NCBI GenBank assembly: GCA_005406025.1
Contig: BGZK01000003.1
Location: 1,550,001-1,614,000, forward strand
Length of the DNA stretch: 64,000 bases
Direction of reading: 5' to 3'
From: Eumeta japonica
Lineage: Eukaryota > Arthropoda > Insecta > Lepidoptera > Psychidae
The notes below the pieces were generated by a model. It saw nothing but the letters and a program-made list of their open reading frames with translations, ran no database searches and had not been told where the DNA came from. Position 1 is the first letter of the stretch; every line of letters starts with the position of its first letter. This document shows positions 34,719 to 46,680 of this stretch, one piece after another. Position numbers and translations under genes: made by a program.

Positions 34719-35274
34719 CTGCAATGAGAAAAATAATATACTTTAATCGAAAGCTACACATTTTTCTATACTAGACAATTCACATTGTTGTGAGAAAAAA
34801 AGCGTTGACTGTCTTAATCCGTCCGCTACTGCGGCATATACAAGAAATCCAGATAGCACCGCATAGTCGATGTTAACGGCCCGTTTATCGGGGATTAGAA
34901 TTTTTAAATAACTTTTTTAGCTTACTTGGGTATTTTTCGTTTTATGAGTGATTTAATTGAAATAAAGAAAATGATTCGTGGAATTTATCTGGTATTAAAA
35001 ATTTTTTTTTCCTTCAATATTAACAAAGGAAAAATTGTGTTTCAATTTCGGTTATGCAGTGAATACATTCTCAAAACTACGAAAAAATACAAACGTAAGA
35101 TTTGAAGTGTATTTGTTGTTCAAATTTTGTTTTCCAATTTATTTAGTAGGTTTTTGTTGTAATACAGATTTCAACTATTTTTTTTTCGCTATTTTGGCCT
35201 AATAATGATACGGTAGCTTGTCATTTAATTTTGGAAGCAGCATAAATATCCCTTTAATGCTATACATAACAAAG

Positions 35275-35375
35275 TGTAAACCAGTCTATTTTCTAGTGGC
35301 TCGGATCGAACCTAGTCCTTCTGGGACGAAGGCAACGCTCTCATCTGCTCAATAATTATCGCTGTGATTAGGCGT
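35275..35375 (-). repeat. tRNA-derived SINE scrap
   Basis: The minus strand reads GAGCAGATGAGAGCGTTGCC and then AGGTTCGATCCGAGCC, an intact Pol III B box (GGTTCGATCC) at the usual distance from a weak A-box-like GATGAGAGCG. There is no full cloverleaf, so not a functional tRNA. Confidence 0.4.
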
Positions 35376-35950
35376 GTCGAATAATACAATGCTTCAGGAG
35401 AGGATTATTTGTACTTAGATATCTTCTAGAGAAATGCTTTACAAATCGCTAATAAATAAAATAACTTATCACTTATTTACGACAATATTTTATAAGTGTC
35501 GGTAAACAGCGAATAATGCTCGTTGTTTTTACTGTACTGTAATTTAATATCGTCTATAGAGATTAACTTAGGTTTTAAATTACATACTAACGTCGTCCGC
35601 TTGATGAGCATCAGATGACGAGATCCCCGCTAACTCTTACATAAGTGCACATATAAAAAAATGTATAAACCTATAAGTAATAAAATTGCATAACCCATAT
35701 AATGTCAGCCCTGGAATGAGTTTCTAGTGCACAGATACGACTAGGGAACTTCATATATGGTGAAAGCTTAGAAATTAATGTATTCAGATATGGAATTTAA
35801 ATGCCAACGCAAGAGGCTATTAAGACAGTTTCTATATCATAAGTACTAATATTTATCGGGACATATGACAACTACAAGATTAATATTGAAGCGGCAGTTT
35901 ATTTAAGATCCGATTCGGTATTTTAAAAGAGGAATATTTGATAGGCTATT

Positions 35951-36386
35951 TTGACGTGACAACGTCTTAAATTAGGTTGCGGCTGGGAGTCACTTATGAA
36001 AAAAGTGTAACGCTCGGTAACGTAACGATGAGTCACCGAACGAGAGAGGCCGCCATGCCTTGCGTCTCCCCACTCAACTATGATCGGTCTGCCGCGCAGC
36101 ACTAGAGAATTATGCATAGCGCATGTATTGCAAGTTATTGTATGTTATTTGTATATAAGTATGTATGAAAGGTATAAAATTTTGTTAATATGAAATTCAG
36201 TGAGATTCTTTGTATAAATTAATGTTTTAAATATAATTCTTTGTATAAATAAATGTTTTAAATTGTTACTATTATTTCATCCTTCTTCCTACTATACGAA
36301 TGAATATTCACATTAAAATGATTTTACCATTCAAAGTCGTTGTCACGTAAAACTTTCGCCCGTATACCGACTTTACAGGCAACCAA
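35951..36386 (-). mobile_element. GGTTGCCTGTAAAGTCGG element, copy A
   Basis: Read on the minus strand it starts TTGGTTGCCTGTAAAGTCGG (36386) and ends GACGTTGTCACGTCAA (35951), about 436 bp. It is very close in sequence to the copies at 49041, 52055 and 61673. The interior has a 2x repeat of TTTGTATAAATwAATGTTTT, a variable GC-rich stretch and the block CCGAGCGTTACAC. No coding capacity; small frames through it recur in every copy and are shadows. Confidence 0.85.
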
Positions 36387-36994
36387 ATTTTTTTTTTCAC
36401 TATAGAAAAAAATTGATGAAATAACATTTTTCAAAACAGAAATCCTTATATATTTCCTACGTTGTATTGAATTAAGTCTTGATTCATCTTGTTTACGGTA
36501 TAGCAAGTACAGAAGATTTTTTTCATTGGTTTATTCTAATATTTACTCAACTTACAAATATTTTCTTGATTTGTTCTTATGTTACTTTATTCAGAGTTAT
36601 TGATGCTGTTATGCATCTTTCTCACGTAGAAGAACAACTGCCGATATCTCGTGTTTTGTTAGCAAAATTTATATAAATATTATTTTTTTGCTTTTTACAT
36701 TTAAATGAACATTATTATGAGGCGTGCACTTTTGGATTTTCTAAATTTCCCACCATAGCTATTGACCATTGTCTCAGCAATATAAATAGATAGTTTGAAT
36801 ATGAAAAATCTGTCAAGTCATTCACAAGTTACATGAACACTAACAGACGCACAAAAGTATTACATAGGACAAAAGATGTACAGTTAACGATCCATCTTTG
36901 TTCTATGTGATCGAGATCGCGATTATAGCGGTTATTTATATTTTTAAGTGACAATAGAATCGTTTCAAAAAAGAAGCGACATCCATAACATTAA

Positions 36995-37476
36995 CACTAG
37001 ATAAAAGAAAGATCTTGCTGCTCATAAAACACGTCTATGTAAAGTTAATAAATCGTTTTTGGGGCATTGTATGCGCTTTTATAATAAGATCTCAGCTGAA
37101 ATTCAAAATTTGCCATATTATGAATTTAAACGTTTCGTTAAAAGAAAGAAAGTTATGTGGCAAGGGCTATCATACCGTGTTTGAATATCTTAATAAAAAA
37201 AATACCCAAGGGATTGAACTGCTCGGCTATCAGGTTGCTTCATGTTATTACTTAGTATTGTACTAAATTATATATTATTCAATATTTTGTATTGATGAGT
37301 AAAAAAGAGCAGACTTTCAGTTTCTTGCCCATTCTTCTCATGGTGCATCAGAATTTAGAATGGGTGATAATTCTAATGTCGAAAACAGTTGTTTATGACG
37401 AATTTCAAGTGTATTTCAATACAATTACGTAGGTAATAACCTACAAAATAAAGATATTTTTGATTTGATTTGAACA
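36995..37476 (+). pseudogene. LINE 3' end, same family as 11818-12560
   Basis: Frames in order read KKDLAAHKTRL-like, then FWGIVCAF / GHCMRFYNKISAEIQNLPYY, then GKGYHTVFEYLNKKNTQG, the last 80 or so residues of the LINE polyprotein, with frameshifts. The tail ACCTACAAAATAAAGATATT then TTTGATTTGATTTGA ends at about 37476, the same terminus as the minus-strand copy at 11818. Confidence 0.7.
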
Positions 37477-37591
37477 CATATTTTTTTGAAGATAAAAAGC
37501 ATTATTAAGCGTTTGCGCATCACGAGCTTAATCTGTGGATGCAAAGTATATACACTAAAAAGAAATATGAAAACATGACAGTGACCTTGAC

Positions 37592-37680
37592 CCCGTACGC
37601 GGCCTCGTAGCCGCCCTTGCTCTGCATCTGGTTCTGTATGGAGTGCAGCAGCGAGGGAGGCATGTCCATGTCGGTGGACC
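37592..37680 (-). CDS. Candidate internal exon of an unidentified minus-strand gene
   Basis: A sharply GC-rich block in AT-rich DNA. The minus strand has acceptor tttttttccattttccag, two bases (GG) completing a codon, then 29 codons reading STDMDMPPSLLHSIQNQMQS and KGGYEAAYG. Codon use is GC-ending as in the osa exons. Candidate donors are GGG|gtcaag (chosen here), AAG|gtcact six bases later, or gtacgg eleven bases earlier; all are imperfect. The peptide is hydrophilic without a domain I can name. Upstream exons should lie to the right; none was found. Confidence 0.5.
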
Positions 37681-39058
37681 CTGGAAAATGGAAAAAAACC
37701 ACCTGGTTAACAACCATCGCTTGTTTCAGCATTCACCTATACTATATTTTCAAGCCTATTAGTACCTTCTGATCTAGAGTTTGCAAACCGCGGGCAGTAG
37801 ATGTGAATCGGAATCGATAAAATACCTAAATATTAATCGATTGCGAGAATAGTATGAGACGAAACGACACTGGTATAATTTCATCTCATACTATTCACAT
37901 ACGTATGATGTGTGAACGTATCCTAGCCGTACTAGTATATAGAATGGATCAGTTTACATATATGTTTTTTAATTTGCTCATAAATAGTTCTTGACTTATA
38001 TTCAAAGCTTTCTCGATAAAATAAAATGTTACCTATTTTATTTCAATAATTTTCACTTTTCAGTATGACTATTTTCTGAAATTGAATTCACGAAGAAGAA
38101 ACGTCAATGTACGATTAACTTTTGCTAGTCGTACATTGGATAGTGTAACAATCTTACGAATGCACGGCGGATCGGGAATTGTCATGAAGGTACCACGACT
38201 ATGTGACCCTCGAACTTGAAGACTAAACCCGCTCTTGGTTGAATCCGCCCTTGTCTGAGGATGTGTTCATGGCTCGTACGTTTATAGCGATCTGAATTAC
38301 TTTGAGGGGGTCCATAGTAGTTTATCAATACTCAGTTCGTAGTTTCATGAAATAATAATATTTTTAAGAAATCTATGATCATTCATAAATTTTTGGATAT
38401 CATAAAATAAGAAATAAAATATAGATATAAATAAAAGAAATATATTAAATAAATACATCCAATTTGTTGGTGAATTGCAACGCGTTCTGCCATGAAGGTC
38501 ATTTGATATGAAACCGACTAGTATTAATAAAAAAAAAAGCTCAAGTCAGAATCACATTAGTATGGGGAGGGTTCCATAATATAAATTATTTCGTTAATCT
38601 TCTGTGAAATTAAGCAAAAAATTTTATACAAATTTTCTCTTCATTATTATTTTGTGATTTACGTGAATTTTAAAGAGATAGAATTTACATTGATTTTCAT
38701 TTAGATTTTTATTATTTTTAGGCTTAATTTACGATATTTGTCTACAAAGTTTTCAAGCTCAGTAGTTTTGGAAGATAATGGAAATGTTCAATTTTAGTAT
38801 ACATATTTTTTTTTAATTCTTTTGTAGTATGTACTTAAAAATAATAAAAATATAGACATTTTATATTTCTCATAACATATTCGTTAACAAGATATGTCAC
38901 ATAATGACTGATGTTTTTTTTTAATTTTGTAATAGACCCTTAAAATTAAACTCCGAAATCAGAATTCGTTTAGTTTCGGTATATGATAGTGATTGGATCG
39001 CCTAATTAATGTATTAAATCGCAGCTTCTTTCGTCCAATAATTTCGGAGAAAATTGCT
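37681..39058. other. AT-rich stretch with an 18-bp hairpin
   Basis: Non-coding as far as can be seen. GAATAGTATGAGACGAAA (37847-37864) and TTTCATCTCATACTATTC (37879-37896) form an 18-bp stem with one mismatch and a 14-base loop. Confidence 0.5.
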
Positions 39059-39127
39059 GAGACAGACGGACACGAGAGTGATCCTATAAGGATTCCGTTT
39101 TTCAACGGGATTAGGGAATCCTAAAAA
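39059..39127 (-). repeat. AGGGTTCC-type repeat, copy 2 (diverged)
   Basis: Minus-strand version of the AGG(G)ATTCC...GTCCGTCTGTC repeat: GACAGACGGACACGAGAGTG, GATTCCGTTTTTC, then AGGGAATCCTAAAA on the + strand. Confidence 0.45.
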
Positions 39128-40624
39128 GACCAATATAGGTTTTTTTTTATTGAGTTCTTTTTACAACGTCATCACGAACAAATTTAGCAATGTAAAGCTG
39201 ATTGGATTCGAATCGACCTCTAAGGTGAACGGGACCTTCAAGGAAACAACATTTGGCCGACAAACAGTAATGCCGACAGAAAGAGTTTATTTTATATTGT
39301 ACTCTTTTTATTTCAATGCATCTAGTAACTGCATCTAGTAATGCATCTAGTAACCAATGTATCTAGTAACGCAAAACGATAGATATCAAGCAAGCACGTG
39401 TCGGCCTTGTGTCATCTATTTTTTATTCTTAAATCATGTATTTGTACGCAGAATACGGGGAATCGTCATAGCAATAATTAATATATTTTGACGTAGATTT
39501 TATGTTTTTTACTTTTCATAGTAAAGTTGTTTTTTATAATTCAATTCCGTCACGAGCAATAAAACGTTATTCCTCGTTTTTGTAGATGAGGAAATCTACA
39601 TAAATTTATCTATAGCGATTCTTTTATCAAATAAAAATTACGTGAACACGTTTTAGGATATATTCAAATAATATCTATATACGATACTATAAAAGTCAAC
39701 AGTTCTCTGTCAGTACGTTTTTTCAGCCAGTGATCTTTCACGCGAGAACCACCTACCTGATTTACATACATGTTTTTTTTTTATTCATAGCTATGTTATT
39801 TGGTTTGGTTAGAAAAAATATGTTTTACATAAAATAACATACGAAATAAACAGTGACGACAATGACGATAACTTGATTCATCATTGCGTATCAAGTCGGT
39901 AAAGTAAGCTTTTGGGGCGCTTTAAATGTCTTAAGTTGGAGCAATCATACGAGATATATCAAATTAACGAGTTAATTAATTCTAGATCTTAAAAAGACCT
40001 ACAAAAAAGTCGGCGGCAGCATATGCATATTTTACAAGGATGACCCACAATAAGCATTTTTGATTTAAAAATAACACCCAGCGGTCACGACTAACGATCG
40101 CCGGGGGATTTAAAGCTTGTATAGCACGATTCGAGTGCTACTTTATTTATAAAAAAAAATCGGCCAAAAGCGTTTCAGGCCACGCCAGTATAGGGTTCCG
40201 TATTTGACCGACACGATACGCGGGCTTGTAAGGGGTCTATTTGTTTGATGCTATGAACCTATTAATAGAGTTCACGGTTTAACGGCTAATAACGTCTAAA
40301 ACGGGCCCACATGGGTCGGGTGTTAAGGATGTTAACATTTTATGTTTCCATAATTTTACATGGTTAATAAACTTTGTATTTGCTTCCTATTTCTGACAAC
40401 CACCAATTTCATCTAAGTGATTTTAAATTAAATTTATAAGAAATTTTGCTTTTCATTTCTCCAAGTTCATTTTAAAGTTGGTCAACTATTATTCGCTATC
40501 TTGTAACACCTGTTAATCTGATATGATTGTTACATATTCTACTCTCTTGATTTTTTTGTTCACTTCAAAGAATAATCATTCACCTGGGGAGACTCGACTC
40601 TTACAAAAATGAACACTTTTAATA
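39128..40624. other. AT-rich stretch with a small tandem repeat
   Basis: 39316-39372 holds four imperfect copies of ATGCATCTAGTAAC. A GC-richer patch at 40080-40320 (ACCCAGCGGTCACGACTAAC; GGTTCCGTATTTGACC) looks repeat-derived. No gene. Confidence 0.45.
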
Positions 40625-41335
40625 GTATAAGAGCTAGCAACGTCGGGAAAACAAGAATTTCAGGTCAGTAATGTATGTAATTTTAATATTATGTTGTTTA
40701 AGTATGAAAAGACCTAAAATTAATTTGTCAGACACTAATTCTGTTGTTAAACCATGTATTAGAACGACAAAGTCCTGAAAATTCATATAGTACGATACTA
40801 TTGGATAAAGAGAAACAATTGCAGAATAAATTGCTGAGAACGAGATAGAAAAAACCCTAATTAGACAAGGTGATTAAAAAATATTTAAATAATTTGATTT
40901 ATAATCATTTTTAATATTTGGCTAATACATGGTTTAACAACAGAATTAGTGTCTGGCAAATTAATTTTAGGTCTTTTCATACTTAAACAACATAATATTA
41001 AAATTACAGACAAACTGAAATACTTTGAATTTTTAATTCAAAAAAAATAAATCAAAATTGGCGTCTGGCTCATTGTTAGCAATGACAAAAATGTCTGGCA
41101 ATAAGAGATGGATGTTTGTTAAGCTTATCTAAAGTTAAAATATTAAAAATGAACCTTCTTAAAATTATTTTAAAAGTTAGTATCATTACGTGTACAGATA
41201 GGATGCGCACAGGTAAACGCAACCGCTACCGCCGGCCAGACAGCCCAGACCCTAACCCAAAGAGCAAGAGAGACGACATATCAATAAATCAGCTGACCTG
41301 AAATTCTCTCTCGAAAACGTTGCTAGCTCTTATAC
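40625..41335. mobile_element. MITE-like element with nested inverted repeats
   Basis: The outer arms GTATAAGAGCTAGCAACGT ... GAATTTCAGGTCAG (40625-40668) and their inverse (41293-41335) agree over 19 and 14 bases, separated by a variable middle. Inside, an 87-bp arm (40676-40762) is repeated inverted at 40922-41008 with one mismatch. No transposase is seen; the GC-rich bit at 41187-41285 is unassigned. A target duplication is not clear. Confidence 0.7.
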
Positions 41336-41600
41336 CATAACTTCAATATTTCGCAAACGGATCCGTAAATTGAAAAATGTTTTTCATGGACCAGAATGTT
41401 TCTAAATGTCCAACGATATTTTACACCATGAGATGTATGACAAAAAAAAAATCATCCCCAATTCAGGAGCAGGAGAGGTATCCTAAAAAATATTATTTAA
41501 AAATTTTATTCCTTCATTTTGTCGGCGTAATTAATATGTATAGCTATACCAAATTACAGGTTTCTAGTACTAAGAGTTTCTGACATAAGCAACTAAAAAG

Positions 41601-41680
41601 ATAGACAGATGGACAAACGAACATGACGGATCTATTAAAGGATTACATAGTCAGCAAGGATGCCGACTATGGAACCCTAA
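41601..41680 (-). repeat. AGGGTTCC-type repeat, copy 3
   Basis: + strand GATAGACAGATGGACAAACG, ACATGACGG, then GCCGACTATGGAACCCTAA: the inverse of the AGGGTTCC...GTCTGTCC pattern. Confidence 0.6.
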
Positions 41681-41860
41681 CAAAACCCAAACGCGGGTAC
41701 TTCACATTTAGCGTATACACATAAATTGGGACAATAAGTACTGTTTTCAGTCCTATTTTCTAAAAATCAAAATTTTATTAAATCTTGACGTTTTAGGGTC
41801 CTAGGAATCTATTTTAACCATTTTCCGAGGGATGTCTATGTGTTTGTGTGTGCGTCTGTC

Positions 41861-41865
41861 TCTCT

Positions 41866-41932
<67 letters not shown>

Positions 41933-41940
41933 TGTGAGTG
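41861..41940. repeat. (TG)n microsatellite
   Basis: A TCTCTCTC start followed by about 30 TG units and TGAGTG interruptions. It explains the His/Thr-repeat frames on the other strand, which are not genes. Confidence 0.95.
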
Positions 41941-43361
41941 TTTGTGCCTGCGAGTGCGTGTTGCGTGTAATTAAACTTCTCAAAACTTGAATGGATAAAC
42001 CAACCGAAAAACATTTGCGACATTCAAAAGTGGTCCACTCAACTTAAACTTCTAGAAAATGCTAATTGAGTCTGCTTATCATAAAAAAAAAATCAGAAGT
42101 AACATCAGAATTTTTTTCTACTCTACCTATTGGTATCTATTCCTCAATGAAATAACGTCGACCGACGCGAACTGCATTAAAATCACTTCGTTGATTCGAG
42201 AGACATCGGTAACGATGTCCACATATCCACAAAATATATCATTATATCCACATATAATATATAATTATATCCACAAAAAAAGTGTTTCTTTACTAAACAT
42301 TAAATTCTTGTTTAAAAAACTGCATTGAATGTCATAAAACGGATCAATATCGAACAATAGTGCGAAAGGTATAATAATTGAAAAATATAAATAAAAATGA
42401 GTTTTTTTTTTAATAAATTTATATCTTTGAACCCGCAGAGGTCGAAAAAGCAATAAAATTTACTTTTATATGTTTATATTTTTGGACGTTTTGAGCTTGA
42501 AAGTAACAGAAGTTTCTATATTTTTATTCTATATAACTACATTTTCGAACTCAAGGACCTCAAAAACACATCGATAAATATCACAACGGGAAGTTTTAGG
42601 AATGCCCTGCAGGATTAACCGCTTTTCAGATTTTTATAGATAGTGTAGCTATTTTTCGTAAAGGCCTTAAAGCCTTGACCAGTGCCGGCGGCGACTTATC
42701 GCTAATGGGTCGGTAATGACACGACGGCAAAGAGAACCGCCGCGCGCCGATATGACCTCCAACAAGAGTATTGAGCTAGTGTTGGGTAAGGCAAGGGATT
42801 CGATTGTATAAGAATCGATTATTTAGTATTAATTCCTAGTGTAAAGAAAAATAATTTTATACACACAACGAATAAGAGTAATTTATTTGTATGTTATAAA
42901 GAAAATATAAATGGGCGTTTTCCCTAACTGTGGATATAACAACTACGATTTTGAGTACAATCGATATCTTTATCATAAAATCACCAGTTCGCCAGTAACA
43001 CTTCAAAGTGAGCGACATTCGAATATGACCGATATGTCTACGCTTAATCCTGGTAAATGCCAAGTGAAGTGCTATAACGTCATTAGACATTTTATCGATT
43101 TATCGATGCCGTGCTTAACGTGACGCGTATATTACAATGGTCAATCGACAACATACAGTTTGTTTTCTACAAGGTATTAGAAAGGAGCAACAACATATGT
43201 ACATACAGAAGAACACTTCTGTACTTATAAAGCGCATCACTTGTCTTATAAAATTTTATAGAAACTCATTGAAAACACAATGTTTACTATTTTCATGAAA
43301 TACTTGAATAAGACTTCAATAATGGAATAAACAAAGAACATTTAAATTTTCTTTATCAATT
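41941..43361. other. AT-rich stretch with a GC-rich block
   Basis: 42660-42770 is GC-rich (GTGCCGGCGGCGACTTATCG; CCGCCGCGCGCCGATATGAC) and reads open on the minus strand as SARGGSLCRRVIT, but has no acceptor/donor pair in phase. It is probably repeat-derived. Confidence 0.4.
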
Positions 43362-43830
43362 ATTATTCAAATTCAAAATATCTTTATTTTGTAGGTTTAT
43401 AACACTTAAAAAACGTCATAACATTTAAGGAAGTTACATTATTTTAACATTACTACTTTTTTTTAATTCCCACTCGTTGTAACAAAATTATATACTACAG
43501 AATTATAATCAGATATAAAACTATTATAAGAAAAACAAACTTGTAGGAAGTCGAGATCCATTTATTGTCTAAATATTCAGAGATCACCCCTTTTTGTGAA
43601 GTGTTACTAAAGATTTTCAATTTGTTGGGTAAATTTTGTGTATCTTTAGAAATCTTACTAAACATACGCACACAGAGTCCCTTAAATAAATTCGCGGCCA
43701 TAAGTAGTCGACCAACGTGTAAACACAATTTATTACTAGAATACATGCCATCATCCAAACACTTATTAAATACAAACGCCTCATTAACTAGGAAATTATG
43801 TTTAAGATTGCCGTTCACATATGAAGAAGA
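43362..43830 (-). pseudogene. LINE 3' end, second subfamily
   Basis: The minus-strand frame 43818-43495 contains LCLHVGRLLMAANLFKGLCV then FSKISKDTQNLPNKLKIF, the end of a CR1/Jockey-like polyprotein (compare ..F.G..VR.YNKIP...NLP...FK). The tail ends ACCTACAAAATAAAGATATT then TTGAATTTGAATAA near 43362, clearly related to the tail at 37440-37476. Confidence 0.6.
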
Positions 43831-44456
43831 AACATTTAAGTAAAAAGTGCAAAGTAAAAACTACAAAATTTACATTAACAGTCACCCGTGTATGTGGTTA
43901 GGTACGTCGTATAAATATCAAACATTTTAAGATACAGAACTGTACGTATTATTAACATATATATTAATATGTTAATAAGAATATAATAATATGTTAATAA
44001 TAAACATATATATTAATAATATGTTCCAGTCGCACTTCAGGGCACCGGATTCCTTTGATAGTCGTGCATGGTCTTGAAAGACCAGGAAGGAAGTGTAAGG
44101 GGACAAATTCTACAACAAATTTTGATGACAAAATTGAGGTGAAACTTTTTTGTTTGAAGGTAGAAGTGTAGAAGGGTAATGTCGCGAAACGATTTCAAAA
44201 ATTCTTTCACTAATAGAAAGCTATGCTTTTTCAGAGTTTATTTGTTTATACCGTTTTATTTTTTTCATCTTGTCAAATCTATTAGTTTTAGAGTTAAATA
44301 GTTGTAGTAACAAATAGGACTAGGGATTGTAAGGTTTAGCGGCCACAATGCCATAGACAAATATACTAACCGTACTCCTAACCACATATCTACTTACATA
44401 AACATTGGAGTAACTGTTACACTTATGTAAGTGAACGACGTAATCCTGAACGTCAC
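43831..44456. other. AT-rich stretch
   Basis: 43940-44025 is an AT-rich palindromic patch of TATTAATATGTTAATAA-like units. No gene. Confidence 0.4.
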
Positions 44457-44660
44457 GTGGAATATTATTCCGCGCCGGTAATCGTCATCGCGGGGAGTGT
44501 CATCGATATAATGAATGATCGGGGTCGAGCACGGGATCGGTATAGAAATCAAGAGCGAAACCCAGGGCGGAATGATAGAGGTCGAGATCGGCCGTTATAT
44601 GTAATAACTGAAGGAATTCATTCGATATCTACGCGGGCGAAAGCCAGTTAAAATTAAAAG
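44457..44660 (+). repeat. Degenerate hexamer repeat element, copy 2
   Basis: GGGTCGAGCACGGGATCGG, AGAGGTCGAGATCGG and similar GATCGN units, ending TTCATTCGATATCTACG then CGGGCGAAAGCCAGTTAA. The same ending closes the copy at 46420-46680. The Arg-rich small frame is a by-product. Confidence 0.5.
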
Positions 44661-44899
44661 TTGAGCCAAACGAAACGTCGAACATATTAGGCAACTTCTG
44701 TATACAGCTACGGAGTAAATAAAAAAAAAATGCTATGATTAAGTATTTCTTTATATTCTCCTTATCTATGAAAGTAATGTTATTTAGTTTTAACAGTTAA
44801 CTAATAAAGAGATTAAGTACATAAATAATATTTTAATTTACGTTATCGTAGTGTTAGAAGTAAAAGGTCCCTGTTGTGGTCACACATGCATTTAGTCGT

Positions 44900-45090
44900 G
44901 TATTTAGTAGTGCGATCGATACTTCGCGTAGTCGATTTGAAGCTTCGACTCGATGCGGTCCGTCCCGCGCGCCGGCTTATCTGACGCGCGACACACCACC
45001 GCACGCTCTGTTCTATCACGAACGTCGACGACAGTCACTTTAGGTTGGAGGCTTGTGCGTTACCCGAAGTTGCTGACGTTGTAACAATTT
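44900..45090. promoter_or_regulatory. CpG-rich island A (possible promoter or 5' exon)
   Basis: A CpG-dense block in AT-rich DNA (GATGCGGTCCGTCCCGCGCG; TTCTATCACGAACGTCGACG). No long frame, TATA box or clear splice site fixes a direction. On the minus strand it lies upstream of the exon candidates at 34.6-37.7 kb. Confidence 0.25.
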
Positions 45091-46419
45091 GTAATCTTCT
45101 AAGTAACTGATCTTTATCCTTTTTAGGTTTCCGTAAAGTAGATGAAAAAGACAGAAACCTTGTAGGAGCAGTCTCGGGTCTCTCTGTCTGTCTGTGACAG
45201 TCTATATACTTCGACTCTACTCCACCAACAAAAGATTTGGAACATGTAAAGAGATAGGTCGTACAATCGCAATGTTGTAATGCATATAAACGGACGAATT
45301 CTGATTTTAGAGGTTGTCTTATGGAGGGCTAAACGGAAAATAAAAAACACCTTGACCAAGTGCATTATGCGACATAAATGAATTTATATTACGAAAATAC
45401 AAAAAATCGGTCTAAAAACTCCCCTCTCATCTTCATAACTATTCCGTATAAAATAAAAAAAAAGTATATAGATATATATATTCATAATTTACAGAAAAGT
45501 GAAAACTTAGACGAAAGAACGAATAGAATAAGTTTTCAAACGCCCACGTTAAATAAAAATATAATTTGTAAGATGCTAACTCAAGAGGAGTTATGTTCGC
45601 GCGAATTCAACTTGCACTTAACCGGTTCTATACGAGGACTCTGTATTTTATTATTTTTGTTGCTATGCGTGTTGTGCGTAGTAGTATCAACGTGTCGTAT
45701 TTGTGATCTATTAACAGGGAGGGATCTTTAACATATTTTATGAGAAGTTTTTGAATATATCTCAGAATTTTACTCTCGGAAAACGTAGATTCAAAGAAAG
45801 CGTCTTTTTTATCATATAAATCTATCTGTGTAAATATTTTTAATCTATCTGTGTACAACAAAATATTGGAAGAATAGAAGGTTGTCTATTTTTTTATGTT
45901 AATGCTATGAAACACTTTGACCTTCTTTTGAACTCACGCTTGTTCTAAAATGTACAGGCAAAAGTATGAGTTTTATTTTTAAACGTTATATGATGATTGT
46001 TGTTAAATATTTATTCTCTCTCTTTCATAAAATCATCACGAGATGTCCGAAATTATAGTCCATATTTAATAAACGTCACTCAAATCATACGCCATCACAC
46101 GGAGTAACGTTGGAGCGAGACAGATATTATTTTCTATAGCAAAACAGTATAACTCTCTTGCTCTTTTCAATCTCGAAATGGAACGCGCACTTAAATGTAT
46201 TTTATTAATACGGACCTAAGGATCCGATTGAGACAAAAATTGATCTGATAGTTTGTACAAGGTAGGGACCCACTAAGGAACGATTTTTTTTCAAATTCAC
46301 TTTATAAGTAGGGTAAGGTTTATGGAGCTATGGATGACTATGAAATTTGTATTTATGTTGTTTGAGAAACGTGTCTTATAATTTTAAGAAGCAAGTGGGG
46401 TTGTATAATGTATAAAAAA
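45091..46419. other. AT-rich stretch
   Basis: A TCTGTCTGTCTGTGACAG bit at 45180 recalls repeat tails. The + frame at 45378-45731 ends in a hydrophobic Cys-rich stretch (LLFLLLCVLCVVVSTC) but its base composition is ordinary and there is no domain, so it is not called. Confidence 0.4.
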
Positions 46420-46680
46420 TTGAAAGCGAGACATACGGATAGCGGAATAGACTCAAAACCGGAAAAGAATTCAGAACGAGACCAGGATCGAAACCGAGTG
46501 TCGGATAAGATTTAGGAGAGAGTGTAGCCGGAATCAAAATCAAGATCAGTCCCGGAACACCAGAACAAAAAGCAGGAATGACGTTATAAGTTACAGCAAG
46601 ATCTTTTCATACAAAAAAGGTAAGGGAACACATTCTATATCTACGTGGGCGAAGCCGAGTCGGAAAGCTAGTTAATATTC
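46420..46680 (+). repeat. Degenerate hexamer repeat element, copy 3
   Basis: GAAAGCGAGACATACGGATAG, GACCAGGATCGAAACCGAG and AATCAAGATCAGTCCCGG units, ending TCTATATCTACGTGGGCGAA then GCTAGTTAATA. Confidence 0.5.

Larger units (their letters stand above)
34719..37591. other. Probable intron of the minus-strand gene
   Basis: Lies between two minus-strand exon candidates. Contains a tRNA-like SINE scrap (35275-35375), a MITE copy (35951-36386) and a LINE 3' end (36995-37476). No further exon was found. Confidence 0.4.

Noticed and set aside
41801..42023. His/Thr-repeat open frames on the minus strand
   Set aside because: They are only the translation of the (TG)n microsatellite.
42660..42770. 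GC-rich block as an exon of the minus-strand gene
   Set aside because: No acceptor and donor pair keeps an open frame, and it looks repeat-derived.
45378..45731. 117-codon frame with a hydrophobic C-terminal stretch
   Set aside because: Ordinary AT-rich composition, no homology recognised and no splice or promoter support; the hydrophobic run is U/T-rich sequence.
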